64,000 nt of DNA from Christiangramia forsetii KT0803 (GTDB taxonomy: Bacteria; Bacteroidota; Bacteroidia; Flavobacteriales; Flavobacteriaceae): NCBI RefSeq assembly GCF_000060345.1, contig NC_008571.1, positions 3,724,501 through 3,788,500 on the forward strand, written 5' to 3'. The translations under genes and the position numbers were made by a program. The notes beneath the pieces are model-generated. The model saw only the letters and a program-made list of their open reading frames with translations. It was not told the DNA's origin and searched no databases. Below, in pieces: positions 1 through 8,676 of the stretch (position 1 is the stretch's first letter; each line of letters starts with the position of its first letter).

Positions 1-4
1 TAGC

Positions 5-1162
5 ATGAAAAAGCTCCCATTAAAATTAGAGAAAAGACTTCAGAAGAGAAAAGATGAGGATTCTTTTAGGAAATTATTACCATTTCCACGTGGGGTCGAT
101 TTTTTCTCGAATGATTACCTGGGTTTTTCAAGATCTGAAGCTATTACAGGAAATAGCCTGAAAATAATAAAAGAATTCGGGACTGTAAACGGAGCTACCG
201 GTTCCCGTCTTCTATCAGGAAATCATCCTCTTTTCAAAAAAGTAGAAAACCAGCTTGCCAGTTTTCATAATTCCCAGTCTGCCTTAATATTTAATTCGGG
301 GTACGATGCTAATATTGGCTTTTTTTCGGCGGTTCTCCAAAAAGCTGATATCATTTTATATGATGAATTCTCTCATGCTTCAATACGTGACGGACTTAAA
401 ATGAGCCTGGCCAGAAATTACAAATTTCAGCATAATGATTTGGGAGATCTGGCACAGAAACTGGAGCGTTTAACTTCAAACAAGGAGGAAAAAGAGATCT
501 ATATTGTGACTGAATCTGTTTTTTCTATGGATGGGGATTCTCCAGACATGATAGGCCTTGTGGAATTAGCTGAAAAGTATCATGCAAATCTTATTGTAGA
601 TGAAGCTCATGCCACCGGTGTTTTTGGAGAAAAGGGTCAGGGCCTTGTCCAGCAACTGAAATTAGAAAGTAGAATTTTTGCCAGAATTCATACTTTTGGG
701 AAAGCAATGGGATGTCATGGTGCGGTGATTCTCGGGAGTAGTGATCTAAAGGATTATCTGGTAAACTTTTCCCGAAGCCTTATTTATACCACCGCTTTAT
801 CCCCGCATGCGGTAGCTACAATTAGTGCTGCTTACCGAAATTTAGACAGGGAACAGGGCCATTTAAATGAACTTAAGAAAAATATTCAGCATTTTAAATC
901 TGAAATACTTCAAAATAATCTTCAGTATATTTTTATCGAAAGTGATTCGGCTATTCAGGCCTGTGTTATTTCGGGAAATACCAAAGTGAAACGGGCAGCT
1001 TTGGAACTGCAGAAACAGGGATTTATCGTAAAACCAATTCTTTCTCCCACAGTTCCGGCAGAGAGTGAAAGATTAAGATTTTGCATACATAGCTATAATT
1101 CGAAGCAGGAAATTTCGGAGGTCTTAAAAGTCCTGAGTAATTTTGTGGCAAATTCAGAATAA
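5..1162 (+). CDS. bioF: 8-amino-7-oxononanoate synthase
   Basis: PLP enzyme of the alpha-oxoamine synthase family; it condenses pimeloyl-ACP/CoA with L-alanine to give 8-amino-7-oxononanoate in biotin synthesis, in the cytoplasm. At 385 aa it is full length. Visible landmarks are the substrate/PLP motif GATGSRLLSGNH (residues 63-74), DEAHATGVFG (199-208) and the PLP-binding lysine K233 in HTFGKAMG. The stop codon overlaps the bioD start (TAATG), so translation is probably coupled. The promoter lies outside the window. The related 2-amino-3-ketobutyrate CoA ligase is the main alternative, but the bioD-bioA neighbours settle the call. Confidence 0.96.
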   Translation: MKKLPLKLEKRLQKRKDEDSFRKLLPFPRGVDFFSNDYLGFSRSEAITGNSLKIIKEFGTVNGATGSRLLSGNHPLFKKVENQLASFHNSQSALIFNSGYDANIGFFSAVLQKADIILYDEFSHASIRDGLKMSLARNYKFQHNDLGDLAQKLERLTSNKEEKEIYIVTESVFSMDGDSPDMIGLVELAEKYHANLIVDEAHATGVFGEKGQGLVQQLKLESRIFARIHTFGKAMGCHGAVILGSSDLKDYLVNFSRSLIYTTALSPHAVATISAAYRNLDREQGHLNELKKNIQHFKSEILQNNLQYIFIESDSAIQACVISGNTKVKRAALELQKQGFIVKPILSPTVPAESERLRFCIHSYNSKQEISEVLKVLSNFVANSE

Positions 1163-1785
1163 TGCCAAAAAGCTATTTTATTACCGGGATTGGAACCGAA
1201 GTTGGAAAAACTGTTGTTTCAGCAATAGTTGCGGAAGCACTAAAAGCCGATTACTGGAAACCTATCCAGGCAGGCGATCTTGAAAATTCCGATTCTCATA
1301 AAGTCAAGAAACTGGTAAGTAATAAGGATTCGGTTTTCTTCAAAAACGCATGTGCACTAAATACGCCTATGAGTCCGCATGCCGCTGCTGAAATTGACGG
1401 AATTAAGCTTCAGATTAAAAATATTAAAAGACCCGAAACAGAAAAAGACCTGGTGATCGAAGGTGCCGGCGGACTGATGGTTCCTCTTAATGCTAAAGAA
1501 GTTATTGCAGACCTCATTTCTAAAGAAGATTTGGTTATTCTTGTTTCTAGACATTATTTGGGAAGTATTAATCATACTTTATTAAGTATCGAAGCCTTGA
1601 AAAGCCGGGGAATTGATAAGATCGGGATTATATTTAGTGGTGATGAACATCCAACAACCGAGGCTGCGATCAAAAAACTTGGGAAAGTAAAGGTGGTTGG
1701 AAGAATTGAAGAGGAGCCTTATTTTGATGAAATGGTCGTAAAAGAATATGCTGAAAAATTTAGAAAGAGATTATGCGAGATATAA
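1162..1785 (+). CDS. bioD: Dethiobiotin synthetase
   Basis: ATP-dependent enzyme that closes the ureido ring of dethiobiotin from 7,8-diaminopelargonate and CO2. At 207 aa it is typical for the family. The N-terminal P-loop GIGTEVGKT (residues 9-17) and the conserved KPIQAGD and EGAGGLMVPL segments are present. It overlaps bioF by one base upstream and bioA by 13 bases downstream, indicating a tight bioFDA operon. It catalyses the step after BioA although encoded before it. Confidence 0.95.
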   Translation: MPKSYFITGIGTEVGKTVVSAIVAEALKADYWKPIQAGDLENSDSHKVKKLVSNKDSVFFKNACALNTPMSPHAAAEIDGIKLQIKNIKRPETEKDLVIEGAGGLMVPLNAKEVIADLISKEDLVILVSRHYLGSINHTLLSIEALKSRGIDKIGIIFSGDEHPTTEAAIKKLGKVKVVGRIEEEPYFDEMVVKEYAEKFRKRLCEI

Positions 1786-3062
1786 GCTTAGAACATGAAA
1801 ATCTAACCGAAAGAGATAAAAAGCATTTATGGCATCCCTTAACGCAACATAAAGTCTCTCCGGAAATGTTGCCGATTAAAAAAGCCAAAGGATGTACACT
1901 CACCGATGAGAAAGGAAATGAATATATAGACGGTATTTCCTCTTGGTACACCGCGGTTTATGGCCACTGCAATCCATATATTACAGAAAAGGTAGCTGAG
2001 CAGATGCAGAACCTGGATCAGGTGGTTTTTAGCGGATTTACTCATGAGCCTGCCATTGCACTTTCAGAAGCTTTGATCGAGATCCTGCCTGAAGGTCAGC
2101 AAAAGCTTTTTTTTAACGATAATGGTTCCACAGCTACCGAAATTGGTATCAAAATGGCGCTGCAGTACCATCATAATCTTGGAAATGACCGAAAAGTAAT
2201 GCTGGCTTTTGAAGAGGGGTTTCATGGGGATACTTTTGGAGCAATGTCCGTTTCCGGGTTGTCGGTTTATAATGGGGCTTTTGAGGATCACTTTATCAGG
2301 GTGGAGAGAATTCCTGTGCCGACCGGCGAAAACAACCAGGAGGTCATTTCAATTTTAAATAATATTCTTAAAAATCATAATATCGCCGGGTTTATTTATG
2401 AACCTTTAATCCAGGGAGCGGCAGCCATGAAATTCCATGATGGCGAAGGCTTAAATGAAATACTTAAAATCTGTCGTGAAAATGAGGTTGTATTGGTGGC
2501 CGATGAAGTGATGACGGGATTTGGTAAGACCGGGAGCTACTTTGCTTCAGATTATATGCAAGAAAAACCAGATGTAGTTTGTATGTCCAAAGCTCTTACC
2601 GCAGGTCTTTTGCCTATGGGACTTACTTCCTGCTCCCAAAAGATTTACAACGCCTTCTATTCTAATGATATCGCGAAAGGGTTATTTCATGGCCATACCT
2701 ATACCGCCAATCCGTTAGCCTGTGCCGCGGCTTTGGCTGCAGTTCAGCTTTTAAGAACAGATGAAATTCAGACCGGAATTAATCGAATTACAGAGTCAAA
2801 TATGGCTTTTACGGCGAAATTAAAGGATCATCCCAAGGTTAAGAATGTGAGAAGTAAAGGAGTGATTTTTGCGTTTGAACTGGCTGTAGAAACCGAGCGT
2901 TACGGAGGTTTGCGAAATAAACTTTTCAAATTCTTTATGGATAATGGCGTATTTCTTCGTCCGCTTGGAAATACGATCTATATAGTACCGCCCTATGTGA
3001 TTTCAGAAGAAGAGCTTCAAAAGATATACTCAGTTATAGAAGACGTACTCTCAAATTTCTAA
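1773..3062 (+). CDS. bioA: Adenosylmethionine-8-amino-7-oxononanoate aminotransferase
   Basis: Class III PLP aminotransferase that uses S-adenosylmethionine as amino donor to make 7,8-diaminononanoate. At 429 aa it is full length. It shows the N-terminal WHPLTQH motif, EEGFHGDTFG (147-156), the PLP-contacting DEVMTGFG (244-251) and the Schiff-base lysine K273 in MSKALTAG. The start lies inside the 3' end of bioD. A 76-base gap without an evident terminator separates it from the SET-domain gene, so the operon may continue. Confidence 0.95.
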   Translation: MRDISLEHENLTERDKKHLWHPLTQHKVSPEMLPIKKAKGCTLTDEKGNEYIDGISSWYTAVYGHCNPYITEKVAEQMQNLDQVVFSGFTHEPAIALSEALIEILPEGQQKLFFNDNGSTATEIGIKMALQYHHNLGNDRKVMLAFEEGFHGDTFGAMSVSGLSVYNGAFEDHFIRVERIPVPTGENNQEVISILNNILKNHNIAGFIYEPLIQGAAAMKFHDGEGLNEILKICRENEVVLVADEVMTGFGKTGSYFASDYMQEKPDVVCMSKALTAGLLPMGLTSCSQKIYNAFYSNDIAKGLFHGHTYTANPLACAAALAAVQLLRTDEIQTGINRITESNMAFTAKLKDHPKVKNVRSKGVIFAFELAVETERYGGLRNKLFKFFMDNGVFLRPLGNTIYIVPPYVISEEELQKIYSVIEDVLSNF

Positions 3063-3138
3063 ATAATTGCGTATCAGTCAATATTTTTAATTTTCGGATT
3101 TAATTTTTGTCTAATTTAGATAGGTTAATCTGAAAATT

Positions 3139-3738
3139 ATGATGCATCCCGATACAAAGCTGAAATGGATCAGTGATCAAAAAGGATTTGGAGTTGTGGC
3201 AACGGCTTTAATCCCGAAAGGAACAATTACCTGGGTACAGGATGAACTGGATAGTGTTTTTCCTCCTGAAACACCAGACAGGTTAAAACCTATTACCAGG
3301 GATCACCTGGAAAAGTACAGTTTTAGAAATAATAAAGGGGAGCATATTCTTTGTTGGGATATCGCTAAATATATGAATCATAGCTTTAGTTCCAACTGCC
3401 TTTCTACGGCTCAGAATTTTGAAATTGCGGTTAGGGACATTCAGATAGATGAAGAACTCACCGATGATTATGGGTACTTAAACCTTTCAGAAGCTTTTAT
3501 GCCCGAAGATGAGGATGCAGAGCGTAAAACCGTATTTCCAGACGATATTCTCACCTATTATAAGCAATGGGATAAAACACTGGAGCCTTTGTTTCCGGTT
3601 ATCGAGACGCTGGACCAGCCTCTATTTGAGTTGCTTTCAGAAAAAGTGAAAGATGATATTCATGAAATTGCGAATGGTAAAAAGAAAATGCCATCTACAA
3701 AAAATCTCTATTTTGAGCCTGAGAAAAGCAGAATTTAG
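3139..3738 (+). CDS. SET-domain protein in the biotin locus
   Basis: A 199-residue protein with a compact SET domain over roughly residues 8-118. Visible signatures are KGFGVVATALIPKGT (15-29), the NHSFSSNC segment (80-87) that matches the SAM-binding NHS/C pseudoknot motif, and DEELTDDYG (104-112) with the catalytic-type tyrosine. SET domains are lysine methyltransferases in eukaryotes and occur sporadically in bacteria; the substrate here is unknown. The C-terminal ~80 residues are helical and acidic. A second ATG directly follows the first. It sits between bioA and a ketoacyl synthase gene, all on the same strand, so co-transcription with biotin genes is likely, but a role in biotin metabolism is not shown. 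Confidence 0.82.
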   Translation: MMHPDTKLKWISDQKGFGVVATALIPKGTITWVQDELDSVFPPETPDRLKPITRDHLEKYSFRNNKGEHILCWDIAKYMNHSFSSNCLSTAQNFEIAVRDIQIDEELTDDYGYLNLSEAFMPEDEDAERKTVFPDDILTYYKQWDKTLEPLFPVIETLDQPLFELLSEKVKDDIHEIANGKKKMPSTKNLYFEPEKSRI

Positions 3739-3795
3739 GCTTCTAAATTTAGCCAGTCGGTAATTCAGCCTTATTTTTGCTGAAAAATCAAGCTT

Positions 3796-4950
3796 TTGAA
3801 AAACCCGGTTGCTATAGCCTCTATCGGTACGATTTCTACCTTAGGAAAAACTTCTGAAGAAATCTGGAAAAATTATCTTTCCGAAGATCATTTTTTTCAG
3901 AAAAAAGATATTGAAGGAGCCACTTCCTGGATGGGAAAATTACCTGAAAATATTCAGAAAGAAGTCGCGTCGTTAAGAAGCGAAAATTCAAAATACCGGC
4001 ATCTGGATGAGTCGGTACTTTTTGCTATTCTGGCGGGAAGAGCCGCTTTTAAAAATTTAAATATTTCAGATAAGGACGCCGGTATTAATATAGGTAGCAG
4101 CAGAGGGGCTACCGGTCTTTTTGAAAAATATTATTCAGAATATCTCAAAACGGGAAAATCTTCTATCTATAGTTCACCATCTACTACCCTGGGAAATATC
4201 TCTTCTTGGGTAGCGCAGGATCTGGAACTGGAAGGTCCTGAATTTTCTCACAGTGTCACCTGTTCTACAGGGATGCATTCAATTTTAAATGCCATCGCCT
4301 GGCTTAAAAGCGGAATGGCGAAAAGCTTTCTGGCCGGAGGCAGCGAAGCCCCACTTACTGGTTTTACGCTGGCACAGATGAAGGCGATGAAAATTTATGC
4401 TTCTGAAAATATTGATTTTCCATGCCGTTCGCTGGATATGGACAAAACCAGAAATTCTATGATCCTGGGAGAAGGGGCAGGAGTTGTGGCGTTGAGTCTG
4501 GAAAATGAAGAAACTCCAATAGCGGTGATAAAAGGAATTGGCTTTGCCAATGAAACTTTAAAGCATGGAGCTTCTTTGAGCAAAGATGGAAAGTGTCTTC
4601 AGAAATCTATGGAAATGGCCATGCAAGGCCTGGATAAACAAGATATAGATGCTGTGGTGATGCATGCTCCCGGAACAATTGGGGGAGACCTTTCCGAAGT
4701 AAATGCCGTAAAATCTGTTTTTCAGGATAAATTACCTGCAATTACAAGTAATAAGTGGAAAACAGGACATAGCTTTGCAGCCTCGGGAATACTGAGCCTG
4801 CAAATGGCAATTTTAATGCTTCAGCATCAGCAATTTTTGCCGGTTCCTTTTTCAGAATTTAAACAAGAACCAGATAAACTTGAAAACATATTGGTAAATT
4901 CGGTGGGATTTGGAGGTAATGCAGTATCTCTCCTTATCGGAAAAAAATGA
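3796..4950 (+). CDS. FabF-like beta-ketoacyl synthase in the biotin locus
   Basis: A condensing enzyme of the thiolase superfamily, 384 aa, shorter than canonical FabF (~410). The Cys-His-His triad is intact: C156 in SVTCSTGMHS, H290 in VMHAPGT and H325 in KTGHSFAASG; the GEGAG loop lies at 225-229. The start codon is TTG, chosen because the fold begins at once with VAIASIGTISTLG. Placement between bioA and bioB suggests it helps make or elongate the pimeloyl precursor, as no bioC, bioH or bioG is seen in the window; that role is inference. It is not a KAS III-type BioZ, judging from the two-histidine active site. Confidence 0.85.
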   Translation: MKNPVAIASIGTISTLGKTSEEIWKNYLSEDHFFQKKDIEGATSWMGKLPENIQKEVASLRSENSKYRHLDESVLFAILAGRAAFKNLNISDKDAGINIGSSRGATGLFEKYYSEYLKTGKSSIYSSPSTTLGNISSWVAQDLELEGPEFSHSVTCSTGMHSILNAIAWLKSGMAKSFLAGGSEAPLTGFTLAQMKAMKIYASENIDFPCRSLDMDKTRNSMILGEGAGVVALSLENEETPIAVIKGIGFANETLKHGASLSKDGKCLQKSMEMAMQGLDKQDIDAVVMHAPGTIGGDLSEVNAVKSVFQDKLPAITSNKWKTGHSFAASGILSLQMAILMLQHQQFLPVPFSEFKQEPDKLENILVNSVGFGGNAVSLLIGKK

Positions 4951-5013
4951 TATTGTTCGTTATTCCGTTTATAAATCTTAAGGGAGCTTTCCTGAATAAA
5001 CCTTAGTTTTCGT

Positions 5014-5021
5014 TATTTTTG
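5014..5021 (+). promoter_or_regulatory. Possible -7 box upstream of bioB
   Basis: TATTTTTG matches the Bacteroidota -7 consensus TAnnTTTG, 17 bases before the bioB ATG. The -33 region is poor (CCTG at 4991-4994 with 19-base spacing), so this is only a weak candidate for a separate bioB promoter. Confidence 0.35.
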
Positions 5022-5038
5022 AATACAAATCGAATTAC

Positions 5039-6130
5039 ATGGCACTAAAACACGACTGGACCAAAGAAGAAATTCTAGAAATATATAATAAACCGTTTAT
5101 GGAGCTGCTTTATGATGCAGCTACCATTCACCGTGAACATCACGACCCAAATACGGTTCAGGTTTCAACCCTGCTTTCTATTAAAACAGGAGGATGTCCT
5201 GAAGATTGCGGGTATTGCCCACAGGCAGCCCGGTATCATACAGATCTGGAAGGAAATGATCTTATGAGCGTAAACCAGGTGAAAGCTCAGGCATTAAGAG
5301 CGAAAGCTTCAGGAAGTTCCCGTGTTTGTATGGGTGCAGCCTGGAGAAACGTAAAGGATGGTGAGGAGTTTGATAATGTGCTGGAGATGGTGAGGAGTAT
5401 CAATAAACTGGATATGGAGGTTTGTTGTACGCTGGGAATGCTTACTGAAAACCAGGCGCAACGTCTGGCAGAAGCAGGGTTATATGCATATAACCATAAC
5501 CTGGATTCTTCTGAAGAATATTATAAAGAAGTTATTTCTACCCGTGGTTATCAGGATAGGCTGGATACTATTGGAAATGTTAGAAAAACCAATGTAACTG
5601 TTTGTAGCGGCGGAATTATTGGAATGGGGGAAAGTGAAGCCGACCGTGCAGGAATGCTGGTAGCGCTTTCAACTTTGAATCCTCAGCCGGAATCTGTACC
5701 GATCAATGCTTTGGTGCCGGTAGAAGGAACTCCAATGGAAGAACAGGAGCCGGTTCCAATCTGGGAAATGATTAGAATGGTCGCAACTACCAGAATTGTA
5801 ATGCCTGAAACCCAGGTGAGACTTTCAGCAGGAAGAACACAGATGAGTAGAGAAGGGCAGGCGATGTGTTTCTTCGCAGGAGCAAACTCCATTTTTGCCG
5901 GAGATAAACTACTAACTACTCCTAATCCTGATGTAAGTGAGGATATGGAAATGTTCAAAATGCTTGGGTTAAATCCTCAAAAAGCCTTTGAGAAAAAATC
6001 TCAGCCTGAAAGTGTAGCTGCGGAAAAATCAAAATATCAGTCTCAGGGAGAGAAACCAAGATGGTCACGTCCTGAACATAAAATTGATCGAAACCTGGAA
6101 GCTCAACAAAACGCCAAAACTAAAGCATAG
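5039..6130 (+). CDS. bioB: Biotin synthase
   Basis: Radical-SAM enzyme that inserts sulfur into dethiobiotin, using a SAM-binding [4Fe-4S] cluster and a sacrificial [2Fe-2S] cluster. The cluster motif CPEDCGYC gives C53, C57 and C60 (CxxxCxxC); the YNHNLDSS and GGIIGMGE motifs and RLSAGR near residue 260 are also recognisable. At 363 aa it has a charged C-terminal extension of about 45 residues compared with E. coli BioB. It follows the ketoacyl synthase gene after 88 bases and completes the bioF-D-A-B set. Confidence 0.96.
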   Translation: MALKHDWTKEEILEIYNKPFMELLYDAATIHREHHDPNTVQVSTLLSIKTGGCPEDCGYCPQAARYHTDLEGNDLMSVNQVKAQALRAKASGSSRVCMGAAWRNVKDGEEFDNVLEMVRSINKLDMEVCCTLGMLTENQAQRLAEAGLYAYNHNLDSSEEYYKEVISTRGYQDRLDTIGNVRKTNVTVCSGGIIGMGESEADRAGMLVALSTLNPQPESVPINALVPVEGTPMEEQEPVPIWEMIRMVATTRIVMPETQVRLSAGRTQMSREGQAMCFFAGANSIFAGDKLLTTPNPDVSEDMEMFKMLGLNPQKAFEKKSQPESVAAEKSKYQSQGEKPRWSRPEHKIDRNLEAQQNAKTKA

Positions 6131-6145
6131 TTATAAATAGGATAC

Positions 6146-7018
6146 TTGAAACTTGATCTTGAAAATATTCCCAGAAGAAAGAATCTTTCCAAAGAAGATT
6201 TCCTGAGGGAATATTTTATTCCTAAGAAACCGGTAGTTATCGAAGATCTTACTGAGGATTGGGACGCGAAGAAAAAGTGGAATTTCGAGTATTTTAAAGC
6301 GAAAGCTGGCGAGGTAATAGTTCCATTATATGATGGGACACCCGCCAAAGGCAGGCAGAGTTCACATGGCGCAGCGATGAAGGTTCCTTTTAATGAATAT
6401 ATAGATATACTAAAAAAAGGGCCTACAGATCTAAGAATGTTCTTTTTTAACCTGCTTCAAAATTGCCCTGAGTTAATCAAAGATTTTAAATATCCCGATT
6501 TGGGGGTAAAATTCTTTAAAAAACTTCCGGTATTGTTTGTTGGGGGTGAAGGTTCCAAGGTAGTGATGCATTATGATATGGATCTTGCGAATAACTTTCA
6601 TTTTAATTTTGTAGGAGAGAAGAAAGTTATTCTTTATCCGCCAGATCAAACGGGTTTATTATATAAAGTGCCTTATTCTATTGTGAGTATGGAGGTAATA
6701 GATATGGATAAGCCAGATTTTGACAAATATCCCGCCCTGGCGCAGGCAAAAGGTTTTGAGACCAGGCTAAAACATGGAGATACTTTATATATTCCCAGCC
6801 ATTGGTGGCATTTTATAAAATACGAAACAGCTTGTTTATCATTAACTTTACGTTCACTTCCAAAATCTCCAAAAAAGATTGCCGAAGTTTTAAATAATCT
6901 TTTGTTCATTAGGAATTATGATAATTTAATGCGCAAACTTAGAGGTCAGAATTGGATAGACTATAAAAATAGATTGGCAATAAAAAGAACACATAGAAAG
7001 GCAGGTATTGAAGAATGA
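6146..7018 (+). CDS. Cupin-8/JmjC-like hydroxylase, first of a tandem pair
   Basis: Protein of 290 aa resembling Fe(II)/2-oxoglutarate dioxygenases of the cupin_8/JmjC group, related to FIH-type hydroxylases. The iron triad is visible: H142 and D144 in VVMHYDMD and H222 in PSHWWHF, preceded by the HGDTLYIP strand. The KKPVVIEDLTEDW start of the domain is typical. The start is TTG, 15 bases after bioB, so it may be read from the bio operon. It overlaps its paralogue by 4 bases (ATGA). The target is unknown; family members hydroxylate protein side chains or tRNA bases, or modify peptides. Confidence 0.8.
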   Translation: MKLDLENIPRRKNLSKEDFLREYFIPKKPVVIEDLTEDWDAKKKWNFEYFKAKAGEVIVPLYDGTPAKGRQSSHGAAMKVPFNEYIDILKKGPTDLRMFFFNLLQNCPELIKDFKYPDLGVKFFKKLPVLFVGGEGSKVVMHYDMDLANNFHFNFVGEKKVILYPPDQTGLLYKVPYSIVSMEVIDMDKPDFDKYPALAQAKGFETRLKHGDTLYIPSHWWHFIKYETACLSLTLRSLPKSPKKIAEVLNNLLFIRNYDNLMRKLRGQNWIDYKNRLAIKRTHRKAGIEE

Positions 7019-7896
7019 AGAACGAAAAAATGAAACTGCAGCAAATACCCAGGGTTAAGCGAATTTCTAAAGCAGATTTTATTCGGGATTACGTTCAGCC
7101 ACAAAAACCGGTAGTTATCGAAAGGCTTATCGATGACTGGCCTGCCTATGAGAAATGGAATCTTGAATATATTAAAGAAGTAGCAGGGGATAAAACCGTT
7201 CCTCTTTATGATAACAGGCCAATTTCTTCCAAATATAAATTCAATGAGGCTCATGCGAAAATGAAAATGAGCGAGTATATAGATCTTTTAAAAGCAGGGC
7301 CTACAAACTACCGTATTTTTCTTTATCATTTAATGAAGGAAGTGCCCAGCCTTCAGAAAGATTTTAAGTTTCCTGATGTAGGCTTAAGATTTCTAAAACA
7401 GTTGCCAATGTTATTCTTTGGTGGAGAGAATTCCAAGGTATTTATGCATTATGATATAGATTACGCCAATATTCTTCATTTTCATTTCCACGGAAAAAAG
7501 CAATGTATTTTATTTCCGCCTACACAAAGTAAATATTTATATAAAGTTCCACATGCTTTGATCGCCAGGGAAGATATCAATTTTAATGATCCTGATTTTG
7601 ATCAATTTCCGGTATTAAAAAAAGCTGAAGGCTATATTACAGAATTAAATCATGGGGAAACTTTGTATATGCCTGAAGGTTACTGGCATCATATGACGTA
7701 TCTTACTGCAGGCTTTTCTATGAGCCTTAGAGCAACTTCCCGTAATTTGACTAATTTTTCAAAAGCTGTTTATAATCTTATTTTTATGCGACATTTTGAT
7801 AATTATATGCGCAAGTTAAGAGGTCAGAAGTGGATAGATTACAAAAATGAGCAGGCTGTTAAGCGCACTCATAAAAGAAACGATGTTAGTCTGTAA
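7015..7896 (+). CDS. Cupin-8/JmjC-like hydroxylase, second of a tandem pair
   Basis: Paralogue of the preceding gene (293 aa) with the same order of motifs: KPVVIERLIDDWP near the N-terminus, iron ligands H145 and D147 in FMHYDID, and the distal H225 in EGYWHH after HGETLYMP. The C-termini of both proteins share the MRKLRGQ-WIDYKN motif, so they arose by duplication. The ATGA overlap implies translational coupling and perhaps a heteromeric complex. An alternative ATG lies five codons downstream. The 3' end overlaps convergent recX by 11 bases. Confidence 0.8.
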   Translation: MKNEKMKLQQIPRVKRISKADFIRDYVQPQKPVVIERLIDDWPAYEKWNLEYIKEVAGDKTVPLYDNRPISSKYKFNEAHAKMKMSEYIDLLKAGPTNYRIFLYHLMKEVPSLQKDFKFPDVGLRFLKQLPMLFFGGENSKVFMHYDIDYANILHFHFHGKKQCILFPPTQSKYLYKVPHALIAREDINFNDPDFDQFPVLKKAEGYITELNHGETLYMPEGYWHHMTYLTAGFSMSLRATSRNLTNFSKAVYNLIFMRHFDNYMRKLRGQKWIDYKNEQAVKRTHKRNDVSL

Positions 7897-8362
7897 GATC
7901 GTTAATGCAATCAAAAACTAAAGTAGATTCGTAGCCTTTTCGCAAAAGGTGGTCAGCTAGTTTTCCCTTTTTTTTATATGCATTAGGCTCCTTTATTTTT
8001 TCTAATTTTTTTTCAGCTAACTCATAAAGTGTTTGCCGGTAATCAGACTCTTTTATTTCTGAAAGCCCTAATTTGATGATGGGAGATGAAATTCCACGTT
8101 TTTTCAGTTCCTGAATAATCTTTACTCTTCCCCATTTTTTAATTCTGAATTTCCCGCGAACAAAACTTCTGGCAAAACGTTCTTCATTTAAAAATCCTTC
8201 CTGCATCAGGGAAATAATGATTTGCTCTTTAGCCTCCGGAATCATTTTCATATTATCCAGTTTATCCTCTACCTCCTTCTGAGACCTGTCGCGGTATGCA
8301 CAATAGTGCATTAGCTTTTGCAGCGCTTCTTCTACGGTATAAGACTTTTGATTATGCTGCAT
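7886..8362 (-). CDS. recX: Regulatory protein RecX
   Basis: A 158-residue, all-helical RecX family protein; RecX binds RecA filaments and limits recombinase activity. The YCAYRDRSQKEVEDKL, GFLNEERFARSFVRGKF and KKWGRVKIIQELKKRGIS segments are the classical RecX repeats. No recA is in the window. The start overlaps the upstream small membrane-protein gene by 11 bases, suggesting a bicistronic minus-strand unit. The 3' end overlaps the JmjC gene. Confidence 0.9.
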   Translation of the reverse strand: MQHNQKSYTVEEALQKLMHYCAYRDRSQKEVEDKLDNMKMIPEAKEQIIISLMQEGFLNEERFARSFVRGKFRIKKWGRVKIIQELKKRGISSPIIKLGLSEIKESDYRQTLYELAEKKLEKIKEPNAYKKKGKLADHLLRKGYESTLVFDCINDLTD

Positions 8363-8552
8363 TCTTAGATAGAAATTTCTTCAGATTGATAAGCTGAAAT
8401 ATAATCATGAAAAGTAACCAGATAGAAAAGCAAACCACTTCCGCAGCAATTATATAGTAGGTGTCATAAATATTGATAGTGAGCTTTTCTCCATAAAATG
8501 CAAAACCAAAGATGAGGGTAATAATACTTACTATAGTGGAATATTTTCTCAT
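8352..8552 (-). CDS. Small two-helix membrane protein
   Basis: A 66-residue protein with two hydrophobic segments (about residues 6-22 and 33-55) and a basic C-terminus (NLKKFLSKNAA). I do not recognise a family. It overlaps the recX start by 11 bases, so it is probably translated from the same message. The small size makes the coding call less certain, but the overlap and hydrophobic pattern support it. Confidence 0.5.
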   Translation of the reverse strand: MRKYSTIVSIITLIFGFAFYGEKLTINIYDTYYIIAAEVVCFSIWLLFMIIFQLINLKKFLSKNAA

Positions 8553-8626
8553 ATTCCAAATATAAAATATTGATGAGTATTAAGACATGATAATACAAGA
8601 TTCCCGGTAGATTTTTGGATATAAAA

Positions 8627-8652
8627 AAGCCTTTCAAACGGTTGAAAGGCTT
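8627..8652 (-). terminator. Rho-independent terminator after the DUF892 gene
   Basis: Perfect 11-bp stem AAGCCTTTCAA / TTGAAAGGCTT with a 4-base loop, followed on the minus strand by a T-rich run. It lies 24 bases beyond the stop of the ferritin-like gene. Confidence 0.85.
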
Positions 8653-8676
8653 AAGTAGTTTACAGAATAAAAGGTT

